64,000 nucleotides of DNA from Kitasatospora aureofaciens. Its GTDB lineage: Bacteria; Actinomycetota; Actinomycetes; Streptomycetales; Streptomycetaceae. Where the stretch lies: NCBI RefSeq assembly GCF_019192735.1, contig NZ_JAHTKP010000029.1, positions 1-64,000 of the forward strand, in the 5' to 3' direction. The translations under genes and the position numbers were made by a program. Shown piece after piece: positions 51,025 through 59,469 of this stretch. How positions within the stretch are numbered: position 1 is the first letter of the stretch; the number at the start of each line of letters is the position of its first letter. Below the pieces are notes generated by a model. That model made no database searches. It worked only from the letters and a program-made list of their open reading frames with translations, and was not told where the DNA came from.

Positions 51025-52457
51025 CCGCACGGCAGCATCGTCTCCTTCTCGGGGCGCCCGGCTGCGGGCACGGTTACGGGCACGGGCAGGGCTTCGGGCG
51101 TTGGCACGGCGTCGACCCGGTGGCCGTCCGCGACGCGGGTGGCGGCCTGCGCGGCAGCCTGCTCGGCGGCCTGCACGAAGCGTGCGACGTTCGCGCGCGC
51201 CACGGCCGTGTCGGGGAAACGGGTCGTCAGGTGCACACCGCGCTCGCTCCTGGTCAGCCACATGTACACCTCGGCCGGGCTGTGGATCCGGCTGCGCAGC
51301 ATCGTGTCCTCCTGCTGGGGCGGGGTGCCCTCCACCCGGCGCACGTCGAGATAGGACACGACGAACCGGGGGCGGATCTCCCGGCGCAGCAGCCGGCCGA
51401 TGTGCGCCGGCGAGCTGCCCAACCCCGGCCGGTGGCGGCGCAGTTCGGCGGTGGCGAGGGCGACGGTGTCCTCGAAGGCGGCCCCGGGGGCCGTCGGGAT
51501 CCGGACCGGCTGCAGGCCGACGAACCAGCCGGGCGCCGCCCGCCACCGGTCGGGCCGGGTGTTGGCCAGGGTCACGACGGACAGCTGCCGCTTGCCCGCG
51601 ACCTTCGCCGCGGCGAGCGCGAGGCAGGCCATCAGTCCTGCGGCGGTCGTGCCGCCGCCCGCGCGTGACGCGGCGGCGAACCTGGCGGCCGCCGGTGCGT
51701 CGAGCAGCCATTGGTCGGTGCTGACCTGCGTGTGCGGCGCCTCGCAGGCGCCCAGCGGCAGGGGGAAGGCGGGGGTCCCGCCGCTTTCGCCGCGCAGCAG
51801 GGTCCGCCAGCGGTCCGCATGTTCGGGCCGCATCGGCAGCCGCTCGACCAGGTTCGGTTCCTCGGCCCCGAAGTCCAGGAAGGTCGGCCCGGGCACGTCC
51901 TCGGCGCCACCGGCCAGGAGGCCGCGGATCTGGCCGGGGACCATGGCGAGCGTGTAGCCGTCCACGACGCCGTGGTCCGCCCCCGCGAACACCGTCACCC
52001 CGTCCGCGCCCTCGACCGTCGCGAAGACCACCTGCGGCCAGCCCAGCGGGCTGACGCGGTCGAAGAACGCCTCGATCTGCCGCCGGACCGGGGCGCCGTC
52101 GGCGAAGACGCCGATCTCCTCCTGGCGCAGCGCGACCGCGTTCGCGGGGAGCGTGCGGCGTACCCAGTGCTCGGGGGTCGGCTCCAGCCGGCTGCGCAGA
52201 TGCTCGTGTTGGCGCAGCCAGGCCGAGAAGGCGCGAGCGAGCCGGTGGCGGCCGATCCGGCCGACGCCGAACGACACCCCGATCCACGCCGGGTCCACCT
52301 GCTGCGGTCCGCGGGCGGCCGCCGAGCGCACGTGGTGCTCGTGGACGAGCGCGGGCGCTCGCGGGTCGTCGGCCCAGGCCGAGGCCCGGGCGGTCGGCGT
52401 CCAGAACACCAGTCGGCCGGCGGGAACCGTGCGGTCGCCCAGTTCTGTGAATTCCAC
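51021..52457 (-). CDS. Stand-alone condensation-domain protein (first)
   Basis: A 478-residue condensation-like acyltransferase. The HxxxDG motif is intact as GADHGVVDGYT (His162, Asp166, Gly167). Further parts fit the family: WFVGLQPVRIP and RFVVSYLDVRR. Such free enzymes join a carrier-bound acyl group to an amine or alcohol. The ACP and ketosynthase encoded divergently are the natural source of the acyl chain. It is the first gene of the leftward pair and starts with ATG at 52457 after an about 80-base leader. Confidence 0.82.
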   Translation of the reverse strand: MEFTELGDRTVPAGRLVFWTPTARASAWADDPRAPALVHEHHVRSAAARGPQQVDPAWIGVSFGVGRIGRHRLARAFSAWLRQHEHLRSRLEPTPEHWVRRTLPANAVALRQEEIGVFADGAPVRRQIEAFFDRVSPLGWPQVVFATVEGADGVTVFAGADHGVVDGYTLAMVPGQIRGLLAGGAEDVPGPTFLDFGAEEPNLVERLPMRPEHADRWRTLLRGESGGTPAFPLPLGACEAPHTQVSTDQWLLDAPAAARFAAASRAGGGTTAAGLMACLALAAAKVAGKRQLSVVTLANTRPDRWRAAPGWFVGLQPVRIPTAPGAAFEDTVALATAELRRHRPGLGSSPAHIGRLLRREIRPRFVVSYLDVRRVEGTPPQQEDTMLRSRIHSPAEVYMWLTRSERGVHLTTRFPDTAVARANVARFVQAAEQAAAQAATRVADGHRVDAVPTPEALPVPVTVPAAGRPEKETMLPCG

Positions 52458-52543
52458 TGCCTCACCGGCCCGATACCGTGCGAAGCCGGCCTCGAATCGT
52501 CATCATGCTGCGCTCCCTTTTGACGTCTCGGTGGAGGCTGCCG

Positions 52544-52576
52544 AAGCTATCCGGTCGCGATGAAGCAAAGATGAAA
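52544..52576 (-). promoter_or_regulatory. Candidate SARP operator and promoter of the condensation genes
   Basis: Read leftward, TTTCATC (52576-52570) and CTTCATC (52565-52559) are heptamer direct repeats with an 11-base period. Nine bases further is TAGCTT (52549-52544), a TAnnnT -10 box. This is the geometry known for SARP binding sites, which overlap the -35 region. The SARP gene at the end of the locus is the likely activator. Confidence 0.6.
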
Positions 52577-52633
52577 CAGAGCCGTTCCTGCTGGTCGTGC
52601 AGTTCGGGGGCGTTGGTGCGGTAAACAGCTCTC

Positions 52634-52662
52634 TTGTTGCCCCTTCGGTGCGCTGCTAGCGT
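52634..52662 (+). promoter_or_regulatory. Promoter of the methyltransferase-ACP-KS operon
   Basis: TTGTTG (52634-52639), a 17-base spacer and TAGCGT (52657-52662) form a good housekeeping-type promoter, about 50 bases before the methyltransferase start. The ribosome site is ggaggg at 52701. Confidence 0.6.
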
Positions 52663-52713
52663 CGGCCCCCGTCAATTCGTTCCGCGCCGCGCCGATTTAC
52701 GGAGGGTCAATTC

Positions 52714-53574
52714 ATGGACGAACGAGAGGGCACCGTATCCGAATCCCCCGGGGCCGAATCCCCCGGGGCCGTGGGCGAGGCGAAACCGTCCACGGACTAC
52801 GCCGCCCTGCGTCTCGACCCGGAGTACGCCGAGTTGTGCCAGGCACTGCTCGACCTGGTCCCGGTCGGGTCCGGGCCGGCCGTCCTCGACGTGGGGTGCG
52901 GGGACGGGGCCGTGAGCGAGCAGCTGCTGCTGCGCGACCCGGCCATGTCCCTGGCCGGCGTCGATCCCGATCCGGCCCTGCTCGACGCGGCACGGGCCCG
53001 CCTGGGCGACCGGGCCCGTTTCGCGGTGGGCGACGCGTCCTCCGTCTCCCGGTTGTTCCCGCCGCAGGCCTTCGACACCGTCGTGCTGGCCAACTGCATC
53101 CATCTCGTCCCGGACCTCGGCGAGGCGCTCGCCGCGATCGGGCACGTGCTCGCCGGCGGCGGACGCCTCGTGTTCAACTCGGCCTTCTACTCGGGCGCGG
53201 AGAGCGCGGCCGACATGCCGCTGTACACCGAGCTGGTCGGCACGGCCCGCCGCATCGCCCGGATGCGCGGGTTCCAGCTCGCCCGGTCGGCCGGCGGCCG
53301 CCCCTCGGGGCTGCGCAGGAGCGCCGAGGACTACCGGACCGCCCTCGCCGCGGGCGGATTCACCGGCGTCGTCACCACCGAGCGGGAATTCACCCTCGGC
53401 CCGAGCTTTCTCGCCGCCCTGTGCTCGACCCCGATGTTCGCCACCGCCGCGCTGCCCGGGATCGACCGGCACGCCGCTGCGGAAATGCTCACCGAGGCGC
53501 TGGAACAGCAATACGAAAGCGGCCCGTTCACGATCACGCGGCGCTGCGTGTACTTCTCCGCGATGCGGCCGTGA
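52714..53574 (+). CDS. SAM-dependent methyltransferase
   Basis: A 286-residue class I methyltransferase. The SAM site VLDVGCGDGAVSE is at about 54-66, with the acidic residue of GVDPDPALLDAA and the GDASSV region following. A SPGAESPGA duplication occurs near the N-terminus. The C-terminal half, with an extra helical part, may bind the substrate. ATG at 52714 follows ACGGAGGG. It heads the rightward operon with ACP and ketosynthase; it could methylate the acyl product or esterify a free acid. Substrate unknown. Confidence 0.85.
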   Translation: MDEREGTVSESPGAESPGAVGEAKPSTDYAALRLDPEYAELCQALLDLVPVGSGPAVLDVGCGDGAVSEQLLLRDPAMSLAGVDPDPALLDAARARLGDRARFAVGDASSVSRLFPPQAFDTVVLANCIHLVPDLGEALAAIGHVLAGGGRLVFNSAFYSGAESAADMPLYTELVGTARRIARMRGFQLARSAGGRPSGLRRSAEDYRTALAAGGFTGVVTTEREFTLGPSFLAALCSTPMFATAALPGIDRHAAAEMLTEALEQQYESGPFTITRRCVYFSAMRP

Positions 53575-53617
53575 TCCGGCCCGATCCGGCCGCTGATCCG
53601 GCCGCTGATCCGGCCCG
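53573..53617. repeat. gatccggc tandem repeat between methyltransferase and ACP genes
   Basis: Four copies of gatccggc (some as a 12-base gatccggccgct unit) begin at the methyltransferase stop and fill half of the 86-base gap. They can form alternative hairpins and may set the expression ratio of the two genes. Confidence 0.7.
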
Positions 53618-53660
53618 CGATATGACCGTCCGTGAAATACCTCACGAAAGGAAATGCTTC

Positions 53661-53930
53661 ATGCCCGAGGTGCTGCCCGTGGTCATCAAGGAGATCACCC
53701 GTATCCGGCCGGACCTGCGCGAATCCCACGCGTCCATCACCCGCGAATCGGCCCTCTTCTACGCCACCGATCCCGACCGGCCGGCGCTGGAACTCGATTC
53801 GATGGACGCGCTCGAACTGCTCGTCGCGCTGGAGCAGGAATTCGGGATCGAGCTGGCGGCGACCAGCACGAGGACCTCCGACCTGCACACGGTCGGAGAC
53901 GTGGTCGACGCCGTGTCGGGGGCGCTGTGA
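53661..53930 (+). CDS. Acyl carrier protein
   Basis: An 89-residue carrier protein. The phosphopantetheine site is LDSMDALELL with Ser47 in the DSM variant of DSL. Helices before and after match ACPs of type II systems (EVLPVVIKEITRIRPDLR at the start). No other domain is present. ATG at 53661 follows AAAGGA. Its TGA overlaps the ketosynthase GTG (GTGA). It would hold the growing acyl chain for the ketosynthase and hand it to the condensation enzymes. Confidence 0.88.
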   Translation: MPEVLPVVIKEITRIRPDLRESHASITRESALFYATDPDRPALELDSMDALELLVALEQEFGIELAATSTRTSDLHTVGDVVDAVSGAL

Positions 53931-55204
53931 CGTCCGCGGCTGTGACGTCCACGGGGGCGACGTCCGCGGCTGTGACGTCCGCGGGGGCGCGCAACCGCGT
54001 CCTGGTGACCGGCATCGGCGTCGAGTCGTGCGCGGGCCCCACACCGGAGGAGCTGTGGGCCGCCCTGTCCGCCGGACGGCCCGCGATCTCGGCGCTGGAA
54101 CTGGAGCAGCCGCTGCCGTGCCAGGTCGGCGGTGTGGTCACCGGGTTCGACCCCCGGGAGCACATGTCCGCCCAGCAGGCCCGCCGCACCTCGCGCTTCC
54201 AGCAGCTGCTGTTCGCCGCAGCGATGAAGGCGCGGGCGCACGCGGGACTGCGCGCGGCACCGGGGGCCCTGTACGTCGGCACCGGCGGCGGTGGGCTCGA
54301 CGAAGCGGCGCGCTTCGTGACCGGCCTGCGCCGGAACGGGTGGTCGCGGATGGACCGGCTCGGCCTGCTCCGTCTGCTGCCCAACCAGGCCGCCGGGCTG
54401 GTCGCCCAGGAACTGGACATCCAGGGCCCGGTGCTCACCATCTCGACCGCCTGCGCATCCTCGACGGACGCCATCGGAGCGGGCATGCGCGCGGTGCGGG
54501 ACGGCATCGCCGACGTGGTCCTCGTCGGCGGGGTGGAGAGCTGGCTGGACCTGCCGTGCCTGGCGTCGTTCTGCCTGCTGGACGCGCTCTCGCGGCGGCC
54601 GGCGGAGCAGGCGGCGGCCGCCTCCCGGCCGTTCGACCGCGACCGTGACGGCATGGTGCCGGCCGAGGGCGCCGCCGTGCTCGTGCTGGAGTCGGAGCGA
54701 TCGGCACTGCGCCGCGGCGCGACCGTGCACGGCGAGGTGCTCGGCGCCGCGTCCACCTGCGACGCCCACCACCCCGTGGCCCCCCGGGCGGACGGCGCGA
54801 CGGCGGCCAGGACGATCGAACTGGCCTGCGCCGACGCCGGTCTCGACACCGCCGCCGTGGACCTGGTCAGCGCGCACGGAACGTCGACACCGCTCAACGA
54901 CCGGGCCGAGACCGCGGCCATCAAGCGCGCCTTCGGCCCGCACGCGCGGCACGTGGCGATCACGGCGCCCAAGTCGGTCATCGGCCACGCCTGCGGCGCG
55001 TGCGGGGTGCTGGAGAGCGTCGGCGTGCTGCTCGCCATCCGCGACAAGTACGTGCCGCCCACCGCGAACCTGGACAATCCCGACCCCGACTGCGACCTGG
55101 ACTACACCCCGCTTGTGGGCCGGCCCGCCCCGATCAATGTCGCCATCAAGCAGAACTTCGGCTTCGGCGGCCAGAACTCGGCGGTCGTGTTCGGCGCCGC
55201 CTGA
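53927..55204 (+). CDS. Beta-ketoacyl-ACP synthase, single KS without CLF
   Basis: A 425-residue FabF-like ketosynthase. Active-site residues are Cys176 (ISTACASST), His317 (SAHGTSTPLND), Lys349 and His354 (APKSVIGHACGACG), so it should be catalytic. The second His motif is usually GHTxGAAG; here Ala and Cys replace the usual residues around it. The first 22 residues are VTSAG/ATSAA repeats from a 33-base DNA repeat and look like an added tail. GTG at 53927 overlaps the ACP stop. No chain length factor, ketoreductase or dehydratase gene is nearby, so reduction must come from elsewhere or not occur. Confidence 0.88.
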   Translation: MTSAAVTSTGATSAAVTSAGARNRVLVTGIGVESCAGPTPEELWAALSAGRPAISALELEQPLPCQVGGVVTGFDPREHMSAQQARRTSRFQQLLFAAAMKARAHAGLRAAPGALYVGTGGGGLDEAARFVTGLRRNGWSRMDRLGLLRLLPNQAAGLVAQELDIQGPVLTISTACASSTDAIGAGMRAVRDGIADVVLVGGVESWLDLPCLASFCLLDALSRRPAEQAAAASRPFDRDRDGMVPAEGAAVLVLESERSALRRGATVHGEVLGAASTCDAHHPVAPRADGATAARTIELACADAGLDTAAVDLVSAHGTSTPLNDRAETAAIKRAFGPHARHVAITAPKSVIGHACGACGVLESVGVLLAIRDKYVPPTANLDNPDPDCDLDYTPLVGRPAPINVAIKQNFGFGGQNSAVVFGAA

Positions 55205-55369
55205 CCGCACCGACCGGTGGCCATCCCGGTGCGCGCACCCGCCCCGGCGTGGTCACCGGCCGGATATGGCCGGTGCTCTGACCGGTCCCCTGGCCTGTCC
55301 TCGGTCCGACGCCGGGACCAGCATCGACGGCATCCACCGTAGGGAGCAATCCAGTGCCCGGGGGCCACG

Positions 55370-56452
55370 ATGCCGATCACCACAACCACCGCTCAGCCGA
55401 CCCTCACCGCGCTCAGGCCGCAGGAACGCGAGGTGCTCTACGCCGTCGGCTGCGGCCTGAGGGACGACGAGATCGCCGCCGCCCTCGCCGTCCCCCGGGA
55501 CGTCGTGGCCGGACACCTCGCACGGATCCTCGCCAAACTCGGGCTGCCCGACCGGAGCGCCGCCATCGTCCACGCCTTCGACAGCGGCCTGGTCGCCCCC
55601 GGCCGCGGCCCCCGCAGGCGGGCGACCGGGCAGGCGACCGGGCAGGCGACAAGCCCGGCGCCGTCGGCTGCCGCCCGCCGCACGCCCGGACCGCGGTTGC
55701 AGATCTCGCTCCTCGGACCGCTGCGGGCGTGGCACGACGGACGGCCCCTGGACCTGGGGCATCTGCGCCAGCAAGCCGTCCTGACCGCGCTGGCCCTGTG
55801 CCCGGGGCGGACGGTCAGTCAGCAGGAACTCCTCGACGGAGTGTGGGGCGAGACGCCGCCGAGCACGAAGGTGGTGCCGGTCTACATCTACCGGCTGCGC
55901 AAGATCCTGCGCGTGGGAGACAGCCCGCACGAGGCGATAGAACGCGACCGGAGCGGCTACCGGCTGCTCCCCGGCGCGGTCACCGTGGACGTGGCGCGCA
56001 TGGAGGAGCTGCTCACGGCGGCCGGCGCGGCCGAGCGGGCGGGCGAACCGGCCGAGGCGGTCCGCCTCTGCTCCCGGGCGCTGGACCTGTTCCGCGGCGA
56101 GCCCCTGGCCGGCCAGCCGGGCCCGTTCGCCGAGCTGGAGCGGCTGCGGCTCACCGAGCGCCGGATCGCCATGGTCCAGCGGAAGCTCGGCTGGCAGCTG
56201 CAACAGGGCCAACACGCCGAAGCGATCGCCGAGTTGTCGGCCCTGACCGAGGCGCAGCCCCTCAACGAACCGGTCGCCGCGATGCTGATGCACGCGCTGT
56301 ACCTGAGCGGCCGGCAGGCCGACGCACTGTCCGTGTTCGACCGCACCCGCCGCCGTCTGGCCGATGACCTGGGCGTCTATCCGGGCCAGGTGCTGCAGCG
56401 GGCGCACCGGATGATCCTGCGTGGGGACGAGTCCTCCCTCGGCCCGCGCTGA
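55370..56452 (+). CDS. LuxR-type HTH fused to a SARP regulator
   Basis: A 360-residue regulator with two DNA-binding domains. Residues 12-75 match a LuxR/GerE helix-turn-helix (LTALRPQEREVLYAVGCGLR, then VVAGHLARILAKLGLPDRS). A linker with an ATGQATGQAT repeat leads to a SARP: winged helix (about 108-205; ISLLGPLRAW, VYIYRLRKILR, SGYRL) and the bacterial transcriptional activation domain (205-350). SARPs switch on antibiotic clusters. It is the last gene of the locus, 165 bases after the ketosynthase, and the likely activator of both divergent operons. Confidence 0.85.
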   Translation: MPITTTTAQPTLTALRPQEREVLYAVGCGLRDDEIAAALAVPRDVVAGHLARILAKLGLPDRSAAIVHAFDSGLVAPGRGPRRRATGQATGQATSPAPSAAARRTPGPRLQISLLGPLRAWHDGRPLDLGHLRQQAVLTALALCPGRTVSQQELLDGVWGETPPSTKVVPVYIYRLRKILRVGDSPHEAIERDRSGYRLLPGAVTVDVARMEELLTAAGAAERAGEPAEAVRLCSRALDLFRGEPLAGQPGPFAELERLRLTERRIAMVQRKLGWQLQQGQHAEAIAELSALTEAQPLNEPVAAMLMHALYLSGRQADALSVFDRTRRRLADDLGVYPGQVLQRAHRMILRGDESSLGPR

Positions 56453-56457
56453 TCGTC

Positions 56458-56500
56458 GTCGTCCGTTTTCGCCGTCAATGGGACGGCGAAAACGGACGAC
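56458..56500 (+). terminator. Terminator after the SARP gene
   Basis: A perfect 19-base stem (56458-56476 with 56482-56500) with loop aatgg, six bases after the stop. It marks the end of the biosynthetic locus. Confidence 0.9.
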
Positions 56501-56597
56501 GGATTTCCGGTCGGTCACGAGTTGTTCGCGGGTCGACCGCGATCCCCATCGAAGCGGAATGCTGCCGATGCGAATTCGTGGCACGACCGGTGCGGGG

Positions 56598-57126
56598 CTA
56601 CTGGGCCGAGACAACGATCGAGTTGATGGGGCCGAGGTCGACCGCGTACCAGCCGGGCCCGAAGGGGGCTCCGCAGTTCACGCCGTTGTAGCCGGTGCAC
56701 AGCCTCACGACGGCGCCGCCGGTCTGGTTGTTGAACAGCCAGTGCCGGCCGTACTGGTTGGAGAGGTTGTACGTCCCGTAGTTGTAGTACCTGGCGGTCA
56801 CGTTGCCGTCGGAGGGCAACTCGCGCTCCGGTGACACCGTTACGAACCTTCCCGGCCGAAAGGCCCGGATTGCTGAGACTCCTTGAGATTCAAAGCAACG
56901 GATCATGTCGACGGTGTGCAGCCGGTGGCCGGCCTGCGGGATGAGGGTGCTCTCCAGGCCGCGTTCGGTGCCCACGAAGGAGATGACGGGCCCTGCGCAG
57001 CGCCTCGGCGAGTGCGAGGCCCGGGTAGATGTGTCCGCCGGTGCCGCCGGCGCCGATCACCACCGACAGGGGCGGGGGTCCGTCGTTCCTGTCGTGCCGG
57101 TCGGGGCTTTCGTGTTCGGTCCGCAT
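56598..57126 (-). pseudogene. murG fragment joined to a secreted-protein fragment
   Basis: ATG at 57126 opens a MurG-like N-terminus: LSVVIGAGGTGGHIYPGLAL with the UDP-sugar Gly loop, then AEALRRA. The frame is then lost; the next frame continues as MurG (VGTERGLESTLIPQAGHRLH, TVDMI) and runs into RCFESQGVSAIRAFRPG. From about residue 85 the sequence is unrelated: TARYYNYGTYNLSNQYGRHW, then two Cys and an end like small secreted Streptomyces proteins. So about 65 residues of MurG (normal length about 360) are fused, out of frame, to the mature part of a secreted protein. Non-functional as MurG. Confidence 0.7.
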
Positions 57127-57188
57127 GCCGCGAGCCCGCTGAGGCCGTCCAAGAGACTTCTCAGAGTCGTTTTGAGAGGGTTGTCCGC

Positions 57189-57875
57189 ATGAGCAACGGG
57201 CAGAAGGTGCTGGTCGTCGACGACGATCCGGAGGTGCGTGCCGCCGTCGAGGACGGTCTGGCCGTCGAGGGCTACGAGGTGCGCGGCGCAGCCGACGGGC
57301 TGGCGGCGCTGAGCGAGGTGGCCGGCTGGCAGCCCGACGCGATGGTGCTCGACCTGCTCATGCCCGTCCTCGACGGCCTGGCGGTCTGCCGCCGGCTGCG
57401 GGCCCTGGGCGACCGGATCCCGATCCTGGTGCTGACCGCCCGCGACTCGGTGAGCGACCGCGTCGACGGCCTCGACGCGGGGGCCGACGACTACCTGGTC
57501 AAGCCGTTCGCACTGGACGAGCTGACCGCCCGGCTGCGCGCCCTGCTGCGGCGCAGCGCCCCGGCGGCCGAGGAGCCGGGCTGCCGCTTCGCCGATCTGG
57601 AGGTCGACCCGGTCACCCGGACCGGGGTCCGGGCCGGGCGGCCGGTGGAGTTCTCGCGCACCGAGTTCACGCTGCTGGAGGTGCTGCTGCGCCACCCCGG
57701 CCAGGTGCTCCCGCGCGAGGTGATCATGGAGCGGGTGTGGGGCGCCGACTTCGGCCCCGACTCCAACTCGCTGGCCGTGTACGTCGGTTACCTGCGCCGC
57801 AAGTTGGAGGCCGGCGGTGAGCCGCGGCTGGTGCACACCGTGCACGGGGTCGGCTACCGCCTGGACCGGGCTTGA
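57189..57875 (+). CDS. OmpR-family response regulator
   Basis: A 228-residue two-component regulator. The receiver has the acidic pair VVDDDPEV, phospho-Asp in MVLDLLMPVLDG (about residue 54), Thr in VLTARD and Lys in LVKPF. The C-terminal winged helix contains RTEFTLLEVLLRHPG and VHTVHGVGYRL. It resembles the MprA/TcrA group of actinobacteria. ATG at 57189. The kinase gene begins four bases before its stop (overlap), so the two form one operon. Confidence 0.92.
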   Translation: MSNGQKVLVVDDDPEVRAAVEDGLAVEGYEVRGAADGLAALSEVAGWQPDAMVLDLLMPVLDGLAVCRRLRALGDRIPILVLTARDSVSDRVDGLDAGADDYLVKPFALDELTARLRALLRRSAPAAEEPGCRFADLEVDPVTRTGVRAGRPVEFSRTEFTLLEVLLRHPGQVLPREVIMERVWGADFGPDSNSLAVYVGYLRRKLEAGGEPRLVHTVHGVGYRLDRA

Positions 57876-59335
57876 GCGCGCAGGGGCCGGGTCTGAGCGC
57901 GCACGGACCGGGCGCGCGGACGCACGGACCGGGCCTGAGGTCCCACGAACCGGGCTTGCGGGCGCACGCCCGCTGGCGGCGCCGGCGCCCGCTTCGCACC
58001 CGGCTGGCCCTCGCCTGCACGGCCGCGGTCGCCGTGGTGGCGCTCGGGATCAGCGCGGCCGCGTTCAGCATCGTCCGCTACGAGCTCAACCACCAGCTGG
58101 ACCAGCACCTCACCCAGCAGGCCACCCTGGTGCAGCAGCAGCACCGCGACCAGGGCCCGCAGGTCGTCTACGGCGAGTGCAACTACCTGGCCGCCCCGGC
58201 CTGCGCGCAGATCGTCTCCGCCGACCCCGCCAAGGCGCCGAACGAGCCGTACCTGCTGCCCGTCACCCCGGCCACCCGCCAGGTCGCGGACCGGCAGCGG
58301 GCCGGCTACTTCACCGACCTCATCATCGGCGGCCACCCGGCCCGGATGCTCACGACGCCGATGATCGCGGCGCCGCCCGGCACCCGGCAGGCCGTCCAGG
58401 TCGCGCTGCGCGCCGACAGCGTCCAGGAGGGGGTGCGGCAGGCCGGCGCGCTGATGGCGGCCGTCGCGGCGGTGGGTGTGCTGCTGGCCGCCGCGCTGGG
58501 GCTCACGGTGGCCCGCACCGGCCTCGCCCCGGTCGCCCGGCTGACCCGCACCGCCGAGCGGATCGCCGCCACCCGGGACGCGGGGCTGCGGATCGAGCTG
58601 CCGCCCGGGCGCCGGGAGGACGAACTGACCCGGCTGGCCGGCAGCTTCAACACCATGCTGGGCGCACTGGAGCAGTCCGTGGCCGCCCAGCGCAGACTCG
58701 TCGCCGACGCCTCGCACGAGCTGCGCACTCCGCTGACCGCACTGCGCACCAACGCCGAACTGCTGTCCCGCGCCGATCGGTTGACTGACAGTCAGCGCGA
58801 GCGGGCGGCGGCCGCACTGCGCCGCCAGCTGCGCGAGGTGACCGGCCTGGTGAACGACCTCATCGAGCTGGCCCGCGACGAGGAGCCGCAGCCGCTGCTC
58901 GAACAGGTCGCGGTCGGCCGGCTCGTCGAGCACTGCGTGGACACCGCGCGCGGCCACTGGCCGGCGATCACCTTCACCCTGGACAACGATGCCGGCGAGC
59001 GCACCGTCCCCGGCGTGCCGGCCCGGCTGGCCCGGCTGGTCTCCAACCTCCTGGACAACGCCGCCAAGTTCAGCCCGCCGGGCGCCGCCGTCGAGGTCCG
59101 GCTCACCGCCGGGCTGGAGCTGACCGTCCGCGACCACGGCCCCGGCATCGCCCCCGAGGACCTGCCGTACGTCTTCGACCGCTTCTACCGGGCCTCGGCC
59201 GCTCGGGCCCTGCCCGGCTCCGGCCTCGGGCTCGCCATGGCGCGCCAGATCGCCCACGCCCACGGCGCCACGCTCACCGCCGAGGCCGCCCCCGGCGGCG
59301 GCGCGCTGTTCCGCCTGCGGCTGCCGGCCGCCTGA
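57872..59335 (+). CDS. Sensor histidine kinase
   Basis: A 487-residue kinase paired with the response regulator. An odd N-terminal GPGL/H repeat (residues 5-30, from 24-base DNA repeats) precedes a first membrane helix (48-68), an outer sensor domain with two Cys (70-185), and a second helix (190-215). HAMP follows, then the H-box VADASHELRTPLTALR, N-box NLLDNAAKFS, and G-boxes DHGPGIAPEDL and GSGLGLAMA. It would sense an envelope signal and phosphorylate the regulator. Confidence 0.92.
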   Translation: MSAQGPGLSAHGPGARTHGPGLRSHEPGLRAHARWRRRRPLRTRLALACTAAVAVVALGISAAAFSIVRYELNHQLDQHLTQQATLVQQQHRDQGPQVVYGECNYLAAPACAQIVSADPAKAPNEPYLLPVTPATRQVADRQRAGYFTDLIIGGHPARMLTTPMIAAPPGTRQAVQVALRADSVQEGVRQAGALMAAVAAVGVLLAAALGLTVARTGLAPVARLTRTAERIAATRDAGLRIELPPGRREDELTRLAGSFNTMLGALEQSVAAQRRLVADASHELRTPLTALRTNAELLSRADRLTDSQRERAAAALRRQLREVTGLVNDLIELARDEEPQPLLEQVAVGRLVEHCVDTARGHWPAITFTLDNDAGERTVPGVPARLARLVSNLLDNAAKFSPPGAAVEVRLTAGLELTVRDHGPGIAPEDLPYVFDRFYRASAARALPGSGLGLAMARQIAHAHGATLTAEAAPGGGALFRLRLPAA

Positions 59336-59469
59336 GCCCCGGTCCGCGGTTCGGGCGGGCCCGGCCGGCCGGGCGTATACCGATCGTCGACGATTCGTCG
59401 ACACACGCCGCATAGCTTCCTGACCTGCAGCCGGCCCGACCCCGGGCCGGCGCCGAAGGGAGAACTCTC

